This document shows positions 47,110-56,780 of a DNA stretch of 61,911 bases, one piece after another. Within the stretch, counting starts at the first letter, position 1, and each line of letters opens with the position of its first letter. The notes beneath the pieces were generated by a model. It was given only the letters and a program-made list of their open reading frames with translations, was not told the origin of the DNA and did not search any database. The stretch is from an uncultured Pseudomonadales bacterium (GTDB lineage Bacteria; Pseudomonadota; Gammaproteobacteria; Pseudomonadales; Azotimanducaceae): positions 1 to 61,911 of the forward strand of contig CAJJAX010000029.1 of the NCBI GenBank assembly GCA_905182155.1, written 5' to 3'. The position numbers and the translations under genes were made by a program.

Positions 47110-48168
47110 GTGGATGCGGTAGAACTCCCCAGGAGCCTGGTGTCGACGGTTCGGTCTGAGCTGAAAATTTTAGATCAACGAGGGTTGCCCGAAACAGTGG
47201 CCTACCTCTCCTGTACCGAGCTTTCGGAGGTTATCGCCGCGATAAAAAGCCTCGCGGTAAGAGGCGCGCCTGCCATTGGTCTTGCGGCCGCTTATGGGCT
47301 GCTGCTAGGACTCGAGGATTGCCCTGATGACGCAGCCAGTATTCAGGCCGAGCTGGTTGCTCGGGGTCACGCACTGATTGCTGCCCGACCAACGGCGGTG
47401 AATTTGTCCTGGGCCGTTGAGCAGATGTTGCAGTTTGCGGCAACGCAGTCTGCGGCGATGGGTGAGACAGGTTGGCGAGACCGGTTATACGCCCAAGCCA
47501 CCGCCTTGTTTAACGCCGACCGGGCAGCTTGCCGTGCGATCGGTGTTGCGGGCGCTGGGCTAATCAAAGATAGGCCATCCGTGCTGACCCATTGTAATGC
47601 GGGCTCCCTGGCCGTTTCCGAGTACGGCACGGCGTTGGCGCCCATCTATCAAGCTCAGGCTGATGGTTTGCCGGTTCAGGTTTGGGTGGATGAAACCCGT
47701 CCTGTGCTGCAAGGCGCGCGGTTAACGGCCTATGAATTAATGGCCCATGGGGTGCCTTGTCGACTGATTACCGACAGTATGGCGGCTCATGTCATGTCAC
47801 AAGGCTTGGTCGACCTCGTGCTGGTGGGTGCCGACCGAGTTGCGTTGAATGGTGATGCCGCGAATAAAATCGGCACGCTGGGCGTTGCGATCTTGGCCAA
47901 GCATTACGGGATTCCGTTTTATGTCGCGTGTCCTTGGTCGACCGTTGATCTTGCAACGCCTACGGGCGCGGACATCATCATCGAAGAACGCGCAGCCGAT
48001 GAAGTCCGTCAAATTCAGGGGGTTTGGACCGCGCCGCATAACGTGCCCGTGTTTAATCCTGCGTTTGATGTGACACCGGCTGATTTAATTGCCGGCATTA
48101 TTACCGAGCGCGGCATTCTGATGCCAAACGCTTTGTCCGAGCCGGCTTGCGGGGCTGAACATGGCTGA
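47110..48168 (+). CDS. mtnA: S-methyl-5-thioribose-1-phosphate isomerase
   Basis: 352 residues with a GTG start. 'VRGAPAIGLAAAYGLLLGLE' is the substrate loop, 'VLTHCNAGSLAVSEYGTALA' holds the catalytic Cys, and 'VLVGADRVALNGDAANKIGTLGVA' holds the catalytic Asp. It isomerises 5-methylthioribose-1-P (or 5-deoxyribose-1-P) to the ribulose form, in methionine salvage or in a DHAP shunt. It overlaps the downstream aldolase gene by 8 bases, so the two steps are translationally coupled. Confidence 0.94.
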   Translation: MDAVELPRSLVSTVRSELKILDQRGLPETVAYLSCTELSEVIAAIKSLAVRGAPAIGLAAAYGLLLGLEDCPDDAASIQAELVARGHALIAARPTAVNLSWAVEQMLQFAATQSAAMGETGWRDRLYAQATALFNADRAACRAIGVAGAGLIKDRPSVLTHCNAGSLAVSEYGTALAPIYQAQADGLPVQVWVDETRPVLQGARLTAYELMAHGVPCRLITDSMAAHVMSQGLVDLVLVGADRVALNGDAANKIGTLGVAILAKHYGIPFYVACPWSTVDLATPTGADIIIEERAADEVRQIQGVWTAPHNVPVFNPAFDVTPADLIAGIITERGILMPNALSEPACGAEHG

Positions 48169-48769
48169 ACAAGAAGGGGTCATTAAGTTTAGCTTTGAAT
48201 TTCAAAAACGTGAAAATGTCCCTGAAGTGCCTTGGGAAGTGCAGGCCTGGCGAGACCTTTTTGTCCGTTACGAATTGATTGGTCAGTTGCCAGGCCGGTA
48301 TGACGGCTTTGGGTTTGGTAACTTGAGCTGTCGAGTTGGTGCGGCTTTTAGTATCACCGCCACTCAGACCGGCGGACTCAAGTGCCTTGAGGATTCAGAT
48401 TACGCCTTGGTTGATGATTGGTCGCTTGCGCGTAATCACTTGTCGGCATCGGGGGTTAAAGAGCCCTCCTCGGAGTCTTTAACCCATGCCGCGATTTACG
48501 ACAGTGATCCCGGGGTTCAATTTGTGTTCCACGTCCACAGCCCTGCCATCTGGCAAGCTCGTCAGCAATTAAGGTTGCCTGAAACCAGTGCAGAGATCCC
48601 ATATGGCACGGTTTTGATGGCGCAAACCTTGAAATCGCTTGCTCGAGAACTGGGACCCGATGGCATCATCGCGATGGCAGGCCATGAGGATGGCATCATT
48701 TCTTGGTCAACGACGGCCGTGGGCGCTGGATCATTGATCTTCAAGGCGCTGCATCAGCAAATGAGCTGA
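48161..48769 (+). CDS. Class II aldolase/adducin-family protein, coupled to mtnA
   Basis: 202 residues. A catalytic Glu in 'EPSSESLTHAAIYDSD', zinc H-x-H in 'FVFHVHSPAIW' and a third His in 'AMAGHEDGIISW' form the fold's active site. After MtnA it could be the dehydratase MtnB or a DHAP-shunt aldolase that splits 5-(methylthio)ribulose-1-P to DHAP and an aldehyde. Downstream mtnC/mtnD are absent, which favours the aldolase reading but does not prove it. Confidence 0.84.
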   Translation: MAEQEGVIKFSFEFQKRENVPEVPWEVQAWRDLFVRYELIGQLPGRYDGFGFGNLSCRVGAAFSITATQTGGLKCLEDSDYALVDDWSLARNHLSASGVKEPSSESLTHAAIYDSDPGVQFVFHVHSPAIWQARQQLRLPETSAEIPYGTVLMAQTLKSLARELGPDGIIAMAGHEDGIISWSTTAVGAGSLIFKALHQQMS

Positions 48770-48856
48770 TCATGGAGGTATCGTGGAAATATCGATTGGC
48801 GCTTTTTTTTTCTAAGGAATAAGGCAACAATCAAGGTTCAATAAAAGGGAGACCCT

Positions 48857-49693
48857 ATGTTTTCGAACAAACCATTGCTCTTGGCAATTGGCGCCGGGGT
48901 GCTTGTCATTCTGATCGCTGGGACCTTAATGTTCGAAGGAGACGATCAGGCGCCTGAAAACACTCAAATCGTCACGTTACCGATTCCTGAGCCGCTGCCT
49001 GTGGTTGAGGTGGTCGCGATTACGCCGGAACCCGAGCTGGAACCCGAGCCCGAGCCAGAACCCGAGCCGGAACCGATAGAGCCGGCGTTTGTTCTACCCT
49101 TGCTCAATGATAGCGATGGTTTAATTCGCGATGGTTTGGTGAGTCTCAGCCGGCACGAAGGCATGAATCAGTGGGTGGCGGTGAATGACCTGATTCGAAA
49201 ATTTGTTGGGTTCACGAATGGCGTGTCAGAAGGGCGCGTCGTTCGAAATCCTGTTGAGATTTTAGCGCCGAGCGGCAAGTTTTTAGTGTTTCAGTTAGAT
49301 GATGAAACCTACGCCATCGATCCAAAAAGCTACGATCGCTACGATTTGTTTGTCAATATTTTTGAATCACTCGACAGCGAAGGCACGGCAGCGTTGTATC
49401 GATTAGTCTTGCCTTTGCTCGATCAGGCCTACTCTGAGCTTGGTTTGCCCAATGGCAGTATGAACGATACTTTGTTTGCCGCCATCGGTCGGTTGTTGGA
49501 AGTGCCCGTTATCGCGGGTGAAGTGCGTTTGACTCGGCCCGTTGTGATGTATGAATACGAAGATGAAGCGCTCGAGCGACTGAGTCCCGCCCAAAAACAG
49601 GTTGTAAGAATGGGGCCGATCAACACGCAGCGGTTGCAGCGAAAACTCTCGGAGATATCACGCGCGCTGCGAGTGGCGCTCGAGACCAACTAA
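48857..49693 (+). CDS. DUF3014-like membrane-anchored protein
   Basis: 278 residues: an N-terminal membrane anchor (about 7-26), a Glu-Pro repeat linker (about 55-78, 'PELEPEPEPEPEPEP'), and a globular domain with 'LSRHEGMNQWVAVNDLIRKFV', 'YDRYDLFVNIFESLDSEGTAALYRLVLPLLDQAYSELG' (in part) and 'RPVVMYEYEDEALERLSPAQKQVVRMGP'. These match the DUF3014 family of gammaproteobacteria. It would be displayed in the periplasm on a rigid linker. Function unknown. Confidence 0.88.
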   Translation: MFSNKPLLLAIGAGVLVILIAGTLMFEGDDQAPENTQIVTLPIPEPLPVVEVVAITPEPELEPEPEPEPEPEPIEPAFVLPLLNDSDGLIRDGLVSLSRHEGMNQWVAVNDLIRKFVGFTNGVSEGRVVRNPVEILAPSGKFLVFQLDDETYAIDPKSYDRYDLFVNIFESLDSEGTAALYRLVLPLLDQAYSELGLPNGSMNDTLFAAIGRLLEVPVIAGEVRLTRPVVMYEYEDEALERLSPAQKQVVRMGPINTQRLQRKLSEISRALRVALETN

Positions 49694-49696
49694 CGG

Positions 49697-50881
49697 GTGG
49701 TTTCTAAGCCATTATCCGGTTTGCGGGTGCTTGATTTAACCTTGGCACGAGCCGGTCCAGTCGCGGTTCGTTTGTTGGCGGATTGGGGGGCTGACGTGAT
49801 CCGGTTAGAGCCGCCGTCCAGCACCCAGGCCCAAGATGTCACGGGTCACCGCGCAGGCTCGGATGCCCAGAATCTTCATCGAAACAAACGATCATTATCG
49901 TTGAACCTGAAAACGGAAGTCGGCTACGGTCTGTTTCTAAAGCTCTTGGCGACCGCCGATATTCTCGTTGAGAACTTTCGGGCGGAGGTTAAATATCGAT
50001 TGAAGATTGACTATGAGACTTTGAGGCAGACGCATCCAAGTTTGATTTATGCCAGCATCAGTGGCTTTGGCCAAGATGGGCCTTATCGTGATCGGCCTGG
50101 CGTTGATCAAATTGTCCAAGGCACCAGCGGGTTGATGAGTTTGACGGGCGAGCTGTCAGGGCCGCCCATGCGCGTTGGGATAGCCATCAGTGATACGTCT
50201 GCGGGAATGTTCTTGGGTCAAGGTATTCTCTTAGCATTGATTGAGCGGTCAAAAACGGGCGTTGGTCAGTGGGTCCATACCAGTTTGCTGGAAGCGATGC
50301 TGAGCAAGCTTGATTTTCAAGCCGCGCGTTACACGATGTCCGGGGAAAGCCCAGGCAGGGTGGGTAATCATCATCCTACTTTTTCGCCAATGGGGGTCTT
50401 TGAGGCGGCCGATGGTTTCGTGAATATCGCAGCCAGCACCACAAAGATGTTCCGCGCATTTTGTGAGGTTTTGTCCGTGCCCCAATTGGCCGCGGATGCA
50501 AGATTTGAAAGTGGCGCCGGGCGCCTGAAACACCGTGATGCCCTGAATGCGACCATCAACGAATGCACTCGAGCCCTGACCATGCAACAGTTAGTTGAGC
50601 AGCTGAACGATGTGGGCTGTCCCTGCGGGCCGATTTACTCGGTTGCCGAAGCCTTCGACGATCCTCAGGCACAACACCTGGGGATGGTCGCCAACGCGCA
50701 TCATGACGCCTTGGGCGATATCGGCTTGATTCGCAGTCCGATTAATCTGTCCAATCACGCGCCGGTGACTGAATTTGACCGAGCCGCACCTGCGCTGGGC
50801 GCACATAATCAAGAAATTTATACGGAGCTCGGGTTAAGTGATCTGGAAATTCAAGCGTTAGAACGCGCCGGGGCGGTTTAG
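49697..50881 (+). CDS. Family III CoA-transferase (CaiB/BaiF type)
   Basis: 394 residues with a GTG start, 3 bases after the DUF3014 stop. 'LRVLDLTLARAGPVAVRLLADWGADVIRLEPP' (in part), 'NLKTEVGYGLFLKLLATADILVENF', 'GVDQIVQGTSGLMSLTG' with the catalytic Asp just after the substrate loop, and 'GVFEAADGFVNIAAS' are typical. It transfers CoA from a donor acyl-CoA to a carboxylate, an activation step before beta-oxidation. The acceptor is unknown. Followed after about 100 bases by an enoyl-CoA hydratase gene. Confidence 0.93.
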   Translation: MVSKPLSGLRVLDLTLARAGPVAVRLLADWGADVIRLEPPSSTQAQDVTGHRAGSDAQNLHRNKRSLSLNLKTEVGYGLFLKLLATADILVENFRAEVKYRLKIDYETLRQTHPSLIYASISGFGQDGPYRDRPGVDQIVQGTSGLMSLTGELSGPPMRVGIAISDTSAGMFLGQGILLALIERSKTGVGQWVHTSLLEAMLSKLDFQAARYTMSGESPGRVGNHHPTFSPMGVFEAADGFVNIAASTTKMFRAFCEVLSVPQLAADARFESGAGRLKHRDALNATINECTRALTMQQLVEQLNDVGCPCGPIYSVAEAFDDPQAQHLGMVANAHHDALGDIGLIRSPINLSNHAPVTEFDRAAPALGAHNQEIYTELGLSDLEIQALERAGAV

Positions 50882-50983
50882 TCCTAAACTGTTGACGGGT
50901 ATCTCGAGCGACCGGTCTCTGACGGTTTTATCCAAGTCTGTTGATGCCAAGATTCGAGTATTTAAGCATTTTGGAGTTTTGCC

Positions 50984-51781
50984 ATGGAACTGAAGACCAA
51001 AAAAATGTTGGCTCATGTCGAAGACGGTATTGGGTGGGTCACCTTCAATCAACCCGAGAAGCGCAATGCGATTTCGCTAGAAATGTGGGCGGCTCTGGGC
51101 GAGATTCTCGAGGTGTTTCACCATGATAAAAACGTTCGAGTGGTGGTGATGCGCGGAGCCGGTGGTCGAGCCTTCGTTTCTGGTGCAGATATTTCTGAGT
51201 TTGATGAAAAGCGCGGCAGCGCGGCACAGCGCGAAAGCTATGGGGTGGTTGCCGCGAATGCAAACCGATGGCTCGCAAGAATCGATAAACCCATGATTGC
51301 CATGATTGAGGGTTTTTGTATTGGCGGCGGTCTTGCGACGGCGCTCAATGCGGATGTGCGGTTCGCGACACCTGCCTCGACCTTCGGTATTCCTGCGGCA
51401 CGGTTAGGATTGGGCTATGAGCTTTCTGGTTTGAAGGCATTAGTTGATGTGGTTGGTCCTGCCAATGCGCGCGACATCATGATTTCGGCACGCTACTTTG
51501 GCGCCGAGGAAGCCCTTCAAATGGGGTTGATTAATTTTATTGTCGAACCCGCTGAACTACTAAAGGATGCGGTCCACGCTTATGCATTAAAGGTCGTGGG
51601 GAATGCGCCGCTGACGGTTCAAGCGGCGCGGAGCGCCATTCGAGAAGTGCTCAAACCCGAATCGTCCCAAGATCCGGCTCGAATCCAAGTGCTGATTGAT
51701 GGCTGTTTTGATAGCGAAGACTACAAAGAGGGCCGTCAAGCCTTTAAAGCGAAACGGCCGCCCAATTTTAAAGGTATTTAA
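50984..51781 (+). CDS. Enoyl-CoA hydratase-related protein
   Basis: 265 residues. 'IGWVTFNQPEKRNAISLEMW' opens the crotonase fold; oxyanion motifs are 'RAFVSGADISEFD' and 'IEGFCIGGGLATALNADVRFA'; the C-terminus has 'FKAKRPPNFKG'. The usual catalytic Glu in the 'E-x-G' region is replaced by a 'FGIPAARLGLGYE' stretch, as in several crotonase paralogues. It probably works with the CoA-transferase just upstream. Confidence 0.92.
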   Translation: MELKTKKMLAHVEDGIGWVTFNQPEKRNAISLEMWAALGEILEVFHHDKNVRVVVMRGAGGRAFVSGADISEFDEKRGSAAQRESYGVVAANANRWLARIDKPMIAMIEGFCIGGGLATALNADVRFATPASTFGIPAARLGLGYELSGLKALVDVVGPANARDIMISARYFGAEEALQMGLINFIVEPAELLKDAVHAYALKVVGNAPLTVQAARSAIREVLKPESSQDPARIQVLIDGCFDSEDYKEGRQAFKAKRPPNFKGI

Positions 51782-51789
51782 GTCCGTCC

Positions 51790-53097
51790 TTACCGCTCTG
51801 TCAGAGCCGATGCAGTGGCGCGTTTTAAAGGCTTCAGTAAATAGTCCATGACGCTTTTTTGGCCCGTACTGATATCAACTGTTGCGATCATGCCCGGCAT
51901 AATGGGTAGGGGGTTGTCATCCAAGCCCAAATAATTTTTCTCGGTTCTGACTCTTATTTGAAAAAAATATTCGCCTGTCTCGTCAACGATGGTATCGGCG
52001 CTAATCTGCTCAAGGGTCGCGTCGAGTCCGCCATAGATGGCGAAGTCATAGGCCGTGATCTTTACCGTGGCTTTTTGACCGGGTCGAATAAAAGCAATAT
52101 CCACAGGTCGAACTTTGGCGTTCACCAGTAGAGTGTCATCAAGCGGAACAATTTCTAGAAGGTCCATCCCGGGCTGAATGACGGCGCGTTCTGTGGTGAT
52201 CAATATTTGGTTCACAATCCCGTTGGCGGGTGATCTAACTTCCGTTCGAGCCACACGGTCTTGCAGCGCGACCTTAGAATAGCTTAGACGCTCAAGGTCG
52301 GCGCGGGTTGCCGTGAGTTCTTCCTGGGCCACCGCGAGATATTGTTGTTGCCGTTCTTGTATTTTTTGTGTGGCCTCCGTGATGACCGAATCTTGAGCGG
52401 GCAGCTTCAACTGAATCCCTGCAAGGCGGCCTTCTGCTTCATTGACCGCGGCTTTTAGGCGAATCAGTTCCACTTGTGAAACTGCGCCCGTCTCGACCAG
52501 AGGGGCCGTCATCTCCAGTTCTTGGCGCGCATAGTCCGCTGCTTGCGCAAGTTTTTGCAGCTCTCGTTGGAGCTCTTCTTTCGCCTGTTTGTGCTGTGAC
52601 CTTTGTTGCTCAAGGATGGACAAGTTGCTCTTGAGTTCGTCTTGCCTTGATTTAAATAAGTGGGCTTCATCATCGAAGGATTGCTGCTCGGCGGGTGTGA
52701 GGCGCTCTGGTGCGCGCATAGCCTCACCCGAGATCTCGGATTCAATTCTAAGCATTCGGAACGTAAGCGTTGTGATGGCGGATTGGCTTTCATTAAAAGA
52801 GGAGGCGAATCGGGTATTGTCGATTTGAAGGAGTACTTGACCCTTTTCGACGCGATCGCCCTCTTGGACAAGCATGGCACTTAAAATGCCGCCTTCCAAA
52901 TTTTGAACCACTTGGGTTTGACTGGACGCAACGATTCGACCATCGGCTCGAGTGATTTCCTCAAGGGCGGCAAAGTTCGCCCAGACAATCGCGGTCAGGA
53001 CAAACCCGGCCGTGATCCAAAGCGCTAAATGACTGAGCGGTTGGGTCTGAGTGAGCGCCGCGAATCGGGCAGCATTATCAATTGGTCTGGACGTCAT
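51790..53097 (-). CDS. HlyD-family type I secretion periplasmic adaptor
   Basis: 435 residues: a single N-terminal membrane helix (about 25-45), a lipoyl/barrel-sandwich domain ('ADGRIVASSQTQVVQNLEGGILSAMLVQEGD' in part), long alpha-helical hairpin (about 95-265, Gln/Glu-rich coiled coil), and a C-terminal beta-barrel ('VRPVDIAFIRPGQKATVKITAYDF'). It bridges the inner-membrane ABC transporter to an outer-membrane TolC-type channel. Its start overlaps the stop of the ABC transporter gene by 4 bases. Confidence 0.93.
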   Translation of the reverse strand: MTSRPIDNAARFAALTQTQPLSHLALWITAGFVLTAIVWANFAALEEITRADGRIVASSQTQVVQNLEGGILSAMLVQEGDRVEKGQVLLQIDNTRFASSFNESQSAITTLTFRMLRIESEISGEAMRAPERLTPAEQQSFDDEAHLFKSRQDELKSNLSILEQQRSQHKQAKEELQRELQKLAQAADYARQELEMTAPLVETGAVSQVELIRLKAAVNEAEGRLAGIQLKLPAQDSVITEATQKIQERQQQYLAVAQEELTATRADLERLSYSKVALQDRVARTEVRSPANGIVNQILITTERAVIQPGMDLLEIVPLDDTLLVNAKVRPVDIAFIRPGQKATVKITAYDFAIYGGLDATLEQISADTIVDETGEYFFQIRVRTEKNYLGLDDNPLPIMPGMIATVDISTGQKSVMDYLLKPLKRATASALTER

Positions 53098-55223
53098 TGC
53101 TGCTGCCCGCTGTTCTGCGCTAATTGACTTAGTATGGCGTCTTTGCTGCCATCAGCCATGACTGCGCCACCTCGCATGACGATGACTCGGTCGACCAGTT
53201 CTAAAAGGTTCATCCGGTGCGTGATCAAAACCAAGGTTCGGTTCTCGCAATATTGGTGCAATTGCCGAATAAAATCTTGCTCTGCCTGGCGGTCCATAGC
53301 GTTTGTGGGCTCATCCAGTAACATCAGAGGCGCTTGGTTAATGAGGGCGCGTGCGATGGTAATCCCTTGACGTTGACCGCCCGATAGAAAGACGCCGCGC
53401 TCGCCAACTTGAAAATCAAACCCTTCTGGATGCTGATCAAAGTAGCTCCGAATCCCGCCGAAGTTGGCGGCGTTCAGAATCTGCTCGTCGGTGGCATTGG
53501 CCAAACCTAAGCGGATATTGTCCCGAACCGATCCGGCTAAAAGCGTCGATTCCTGGGGAAGATAGCTGATTTGTCGCCGTAAATCGGCTGGATCAAGTTG
53601 GTGAATATCAGTGTTATCAATTAATAGGCTGCCGTCGGTTGGCAGGTAAAGTTTAGAAATAAGTCGTTCAATTGTGCTTTTCCCTGAACCGGTTGGGCCA
53701 ATGATTGCAACCTTCTCGCCCGGGTGAATGTTAAAGCTGACTGAATTCAGTGCCGGCACGGCCTGGCCCGGATAGGTAAAACTTACGGATCTAAATTCGA
53801 TCGCCGGTTTCAGAGTCGCTCGATGCAGGAACTGATGCTTAAAGTCGCGTTCGCCCGGCAAATTCATCAGGCGGTCAATGGTGCCGTAGGCTGCGAGCGC
53901 ATGTTGGTAGCGGGTCATGATCGTTGCGATCTGGGTCATTGGGGCGAGCGCGCGTCCGGTTAAAATGGTACAGGCAATCAGCCCGCCAATGCTTAGGTCG
54001 CCGGCTTTGATGGCGTAGACCCCGGCGATGACTAAAACAATGGTGGTGGTTTGACCGATTAGCTGGATTAGGTTCAGGGTCATCAACGACCCGAGTCTTG
54101 ATTTTAGTCCGAGGTTGGCCAGTTGGTCTTGCAATTGCTCCCAACGGGCTTGCATCGTACTTTCTGCTTGAAGGGCTTTGATGACTTCTAACGACTGCAG
54201 GGTCTCGACCAGCATGGCCGTTTTCCGGGATGATTCTGCAAAGATGTCTTGGATAATGGGGCGAAGTTGTCTTTGAGCCGTGTAGCTGATCGCCAAGACG
54301 ATGGGTATCACCAAAAGCGGGATGAGACCGATCGGGCCGGCAATCCCGAAAATCAGCCCGATAAAAAGCAGAACGAAAGGTAGATCAATCAGCGTAAGCA
54401 ACGTGGTCGAGGTAAAAAACTCCCTGAACTGATCAAATTCTTGGAGCTGATTTGCAAAACTACCGACGCGTTTAGGGTGCTCCTGCATCTTCATGTTGAG
54501 CACCTGCTCGAAGGTCTCCGAGGATAATAAGAGGTCAGATCGTTTGCCTGCGATATCGAGAAAATAGCCTCGTAGCGATTTCATGACAAAGTCGAAAATA
54601 AAAACCAAAGCGACGCCGGATGCGAGGACCCAGAGCGTGTTGGTTGCCTGATTGGGCACCACACGGTCGTAGACGTTCATCACGAACAAGGGGGTGGCGA
54701 GCGCAAACACGTTAACGAGTAGCGAGGCCACGAAGACCTCTGAGTAAAGGTGGCGAGACTGTCGTATGACCGACCAAAACCAGTGGCTAGTCAATCGCTC
54801 CTGAGCAGAATCACTGGGTACTCTGGCTCTGAGCGTTAATAAGTCGCCGGTGTAGTGGTCTTGTATCAGCGACTTCTCGATCGATGCGGGTTGTGCCTGC
54901 GGACCACTGGGAACCATGAGTGCGTCATCAGTGACCGCTGTGATCAGAAGCGCTCGATTGTCGTCGAGCGCTAAGAGACAAGGGCAATCTTGATTAGTGA
55001 GCGCCTCAAGTTTCTGGGTCATAATCAAAGGTTCAAAACCGGCTCGTTTTGCAGCTCTGGCGGCGAGTGTCAGGTGGTCAGTGCTCGAATTCGGCTTTGG
55101 GAGGCCTGAATAAAGCGCTTCCTCGGAAACGGGCTGGCCCAAAGCGCGGGTGTAAGCGGCCAAGGCAGCACTTGCGCTGCTTGAAATACCGTTTAAATCA
55201 TAGCGGGCTGGGTTTTCCATCAT
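53094..55223 (-). CDS. Type I secretion ABC transporter/ATPase, LapB-like with degenerate C39 domain
   Basis: 709 residues. The N-terminal about 130 residues are a C39-peptidase-like domain lacking the catalytic Cys ('ALAAYTRALGQPVSEEALYSG'), as in LapB-type exporters. Membrane domain about 165-430. The ATPase has Walker A 'IIGPTGSGKSTIERLI', signature 'LSGGQRQGITIARAL', Walker B 'PLMLLDEPTNAMD' and H-loop 'LVLITHRMN'. It exports RTX-type giant adhesins or toxins in one step. No outer-membrane channel or RTX substrate gene is in the window. Confidence 0.93.
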   Translation of the reverse strand: MMENPARYDLNGISSSASAALAAYTRALGQPVSEEALYSGLPKPNSSTDHLTLAARAAKRAGFEPLIMTQKLEALTNQDCPCLLALDDNRALLITAVTDDALMVPSGPQAQPASIEKSLIQDHYTGDLLTLRARVPSDSAQERLTSHWFWSVIRQSRHLYSEVFVASLLVNVFALATPLFVMNVYDRVVPNQATNTLWVLASGVALVFIFDFVMKSLRGYFLDIAGKRSDLLLSSETFEQVLNMKMQEHPKRVGSFANQLQEFDQFREFFTSTTLLTLIDLPFVLLFIGLIFGIAGPIGLIPLLVIPIVLAISYTAQRQLRPIIQDIFAESSRKTAMLVETLQSLEVIKALQAESTMQARWEQLQDQLANLGLKSRLGSLMTLNLIQLIGQTTTIVLVIAGVYAIKAGDLSIGGLIACTILTGRALAPMTQIATIMTRYQHALAAYGTIDRLMNLPGERDFKHQFLHRATLKPAIEFRSVSFTYPGQAVPALNSVSFNIHPGEKVAIIGPTGSGKSTIERLISKLYLPTDGSLLIDNTDIHQLDPADLRRQISYLPQESTLLAGSVRDNIRLGLANATDEQILNAANFGGIRSYFDQHPEGFDFQVGERGVFLSGGQRQGITIARALINQAPLMLLDEPTNAMDRQAEQDFIRQLHQYCENRTLVLITHRMNLLELVDRVIVMRGGAVMADGSKDAILSQLAQNSGQQQ

Positions 55224-55353
55224 CGGAGTATAGCATTCGTTATGAAAGTCTCTGATAGACTTATCTTGGTGCGCTAAAACTGGGCTTAAACCATCGTTTT
55301 AAGGGTTCCATCCGGTTTAATTAAAGCGGTGTTGCTGCGAAAGTGGATCTAAT

Positions 55354-56780
55354 ATGTTGCTGTCTTTGTTCAGCGTTTTAAGGCGCCACCGTTTACCCGT
55401 TTCCACTGGTGAGTGGCTGGATCTGTTATCGGCTCTGAATGCGGGTATCGTTTTTTTCAAATACTCATCAGTTTTACCACTTGTGTCGGCTGTGCCTGGT
55501 CAAAGACGAGCGGTATTTCGATCGGTTTGATCAAGCCTTCAAGGTCTTTATTGACGGTACTGGGGCTGCCGGGTTGAATTTAACGGATCCCGTTTTTGTT
55601 GCTGCCATCACAGAGGTTTTTTCAAGCCGTGAAGCGTTGGCGCTTGATGAGCACAGGCTGCGACGATTGCTGAGAGATCTGGTTGCGACGACTTCGGATT
55701 CAAAAGACCCTGAAAAAACAGTACCGCAAAGGATGCTTTCCGAGCCGGGTCAGGTTGCAGGATTGACGAGGGAAGGGCGCTCAAGCGTCTCAACTGAGGA
55801 TCAGGACGCGAAGGGTTTGGATCCGGTCGCCCGGGAGAGCCCAGAGGCCGATGGCGCGGCATCCGCCGCTGCTGAGACTGCAGATCACGGTGACGGTGAA
55901 GGCCAAGGTGAAGAGCACGGTGAGGGTGAAGCGGGAGAATCAGCGTCTGGAGAGCCTGGGCAGGAAGGGGATGGGGGCCAGCAAGGCACCGGTCAATCCC
56001 AAGATACGGGACGAGGGGTGACGGCGGATGCACCAGAGGCTATCGGGGCGCGTCATCACAAAGCGGCGCTACGCTTTGGCACCGCCAGAAAGGTCTGGGA
56101 GATGCGGGCCGATCAAGCCTTAGATGACGATGCGATTCTTGGGGTCAGGAGCCTTCGCTTGGCGCTGCGGCATTTGCGAGCATGGGTGCGTCAATCGCAG
56201 ATCCAGGAATTGGATTTGTCCGAGACCATTCGCCAAACAGCCGCAGGCGGTGGCTTTTTGGATATTAGAATGCGGCCAGAGCGTCACAACGGATTAAAGC
56301 TGGTCCTTTTGTTGGACAGCGGTGGTTCGATGGATGCCCATGCGGAAATTTGTTACCAACTCTTTTCGGCCGTGAAAAGTGAATTGAAATCACTGAGCTG
56401 TTATCGGTTTCACAATTGTCTTTACGAAACGTTGGCGCCGTTTGACGATGGGGGTTTTTCAGCCGAGTCTATCGACGACAACATTTTTAAGCCGTTTAGA
56501 CTCAGGCACTCGCATTATCATTGTGGGCGATGGGCAAGTTGGCCTCCCCGAGCTGTTAGAGGTAGGTGGCAGTCTGCATCATTACAATGCCGCGACTGGA
56601 CTTGAATGGTTGGCTCGGCTACACGATCGATGTCGGCATGTCGCTTGGTTGAACCCAGTGCCAGAGCAGATGTGGTATCAGTGGCCGAGCCTCGAGGTGA
56701 TTCAAAGCGCGATGGCGGGTGAGATGTATCCGCTGACATCGGCGGGTCTTATAAGGGCTTCAAAGGCATTGCTGCGTTGA
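55354..56780 (+). CDS. VWA-domain protein, CoxE-like, two frameshifts
   Basis: About 475 residues from the ATG at 55354 ('MLLSLFSVLRRHRLPVSTGEW'). The first frame passes into a second at the T-run 55451-55457 ('NTHQFYHLCRLCLVKDERYFDRFDQ') and into a third at 56484-56488 ('RLDSGTRIIIVGDGQVGLPELLE'). The middle (about residues 130-220) is Gly/Glu/Asp-rich and low complexity. The VWA domain has a MIDAS-like 'VLLLDSGGSMDAHAE'. Such proteins usually pair with a MoxR ATPase to insert cofactors into enzymes; no moxR is near. The 3' end overlaps the convergent hydroxyacid dehydrogenase by 32 bases. Confidence 0.86.

Noticed and set aside
55439-56780. Programmed frameshifting in the VWA gene
   Set aside because: The sites are plain T-runs without a following hairpin or slippery heptamer context, and similar breaks occur in many unrelated genes of the window, so sequencing error is simpler.
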